From contig JACMNO010000061.1 in the NCBI GenBank assembly GCA_014378485.1, positions 62,001-126,000 of the forward strand: 64,000 nucleotides of DNA, written 5' to 3'. The notes beneath the pieces were generated by a model, which worked only from the letters and a program-made list of their open reading frames with translations, made no database searches and had not been told where the DNA came from. The stretch is from Bacteroidia bacterium (lineage in GTDB: Bacteria > Bacteroidota > Bacteroidia > B-17B0 > Aurantibacillaceae). How positions within the stretch are numbered: position 1 is the stretch's first letter; every line of letters starts with the position of its first letter. The translations under genes and the position numbers were made by a program. Of this stretch, positions 63,660 through 64,000 are shown one piece after another.

Positions 63660-64000
63660 ATGTCAAAAGTAAAATATAAATTTAATACCAAATCCCTAAC
63701 CTACGAAAAAGTAAAAATTACTTTTAGGCAGCGTTTGCTTCAGGTATTCTCTTACCTGGCTATTGGATTGGTATTTGCAGCTGTAACCATTTTATTAGGT
63801 TACCGGTTTTTACCTTCTCCCATGCAGAAAAAGCAAAACAGGGAATTGGAAGTAGTTAAACTTCAGTACGAGCTTCTCAATAAAAAAATGAACCAGGTTC
63901 AAACGGTTTTAAATGATCTACAGGACAGGGATGATAATATTTACAGGGTTATTTTTGAAGCAGAACCAATTCCAAGCACAGTAAGACAAGCAGGTTTTGG
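63660..64000 (+). CDS. M23 family peptidase, N-terminal part (runs off the window)
   Basis: The first 113 codons are present. The product starts MSKVKYKFNTKSLTYEKVKI, has one membrane helix (about 31-50; LAIGLVFAAVTILLGYRF), a coiled-coil stretch (about 60-95; LEVVKLQYELLNKKMNQVQT) and LQDRDDNIYRVIFEAEPIP. This is the N-terminus of membrane-anchored M23 endopeptidases that, as I recall, often lie next to alaS in Bacteroidota. The peptidase domain is beyond the window, so the call rests on this typical N-terminus and position. Confidence 0.7.
   Translation, partial: MSKVKYKFNTKSLTYEKVKITFRQRLLQVFSYLAIGLVFAAVTILLGYRFLPSPMQKKQNRELEVVKLQYELLNKKMNQVQTVLNDLQDRDDNIYRVIFEAEPIPSTVRQAGF

Overview
The window is AT-rich DNA from a member of the Bacteroidota. 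The evidence is type IX secretion (T9SS) cargo with both type A and type B C-terminal sorting domains, a PorP/SprF-family outer-membrane protein, a full Bat (Bacteroides aerotolerance) operon, and repeated promoters with the TAnnTTTG -7 element typical of the phylum. Several starts are TTG and Shine-Dalgarno signals are rarely visible. I cannot place it to genus from sequence alone. No tRNA, CRISPR array or insertion sequence was seen.

Layout. 1-4300: an LpxD-like acyltransferase, a DUF5916 outer-membrane protein and an M23/LysM cell-wall hydrolase. 4400-7320: core metabolism (ilvE, purS, metK) ending in a strong terminator. 7320-8190: a gene graveyard with two decayed reading frames. 8196-15040: a T9SS trio (PorP/SprF-like, TPR-PD40 protein, 1425-aa PKD-repeat protein with a type B sorting domain) lying directly downstream of the RNase P RNA gene (about 15061-15428). 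15558-20657: two adjacent TPR sensor proteins with a shared architecture but different outputs (histidine kinase, PP2C phosphatase), plus a relic of a third such gene. 20793-22585: rimO and a truncated membrane-protein pseudogene. 22683-25043: an arsenic-type operon (ArsR, DUF6428, CX5R-phosphatase arsenate reductase, aquaporin) with two matching operator candidates. 25289-33154: a NarL-type regulator, a thioredoxin, two POT peptide transporters, a cold-shock protein, a secreted metzincin protease and a small Cys/Lys-rich secreted protein. 33342-36292: pntA-pntB. 37171-45855: moxR-DUF58-batA-batB-batC-batD-batE, whose internal gaps hold several intergenic repeats. 46092-56766: a T9SS cargo protein behind a LytTR-like triple site, rocD, a tandem duplication involving rocD and an alpha/beta hydrolase, a zinc-ribbon protein, and bioB-WG-bioF. 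56830-59224: an ECF sigma factor and its overlapping partner. 59442-64000: alaS and the start of an M23 peptidase gene, with a palindrome-bracketed AAA ATPase/DUF4143 gene between them.

The most unusual signals are: (1) the ATPase cassette at 62218-63583, with three copies of one palindrome, one overlapping the gene's promoter and one containing its stop codon; (2) three 9-bp repeats exactly 21 bp apart upstream of the 46092 gene, which is LytTR geometry; (3) a readable tandem duplication at 49940-52600 whose junction joins the 5' end of one gene to the 3' end of another; (4) paired ATCG-N8-CGAT sites on both sides of arsR; (5) repeats packed into the gaps of the bat operon. All functional statements rest on reading motifs and recalled family knowledge; no database search was run.
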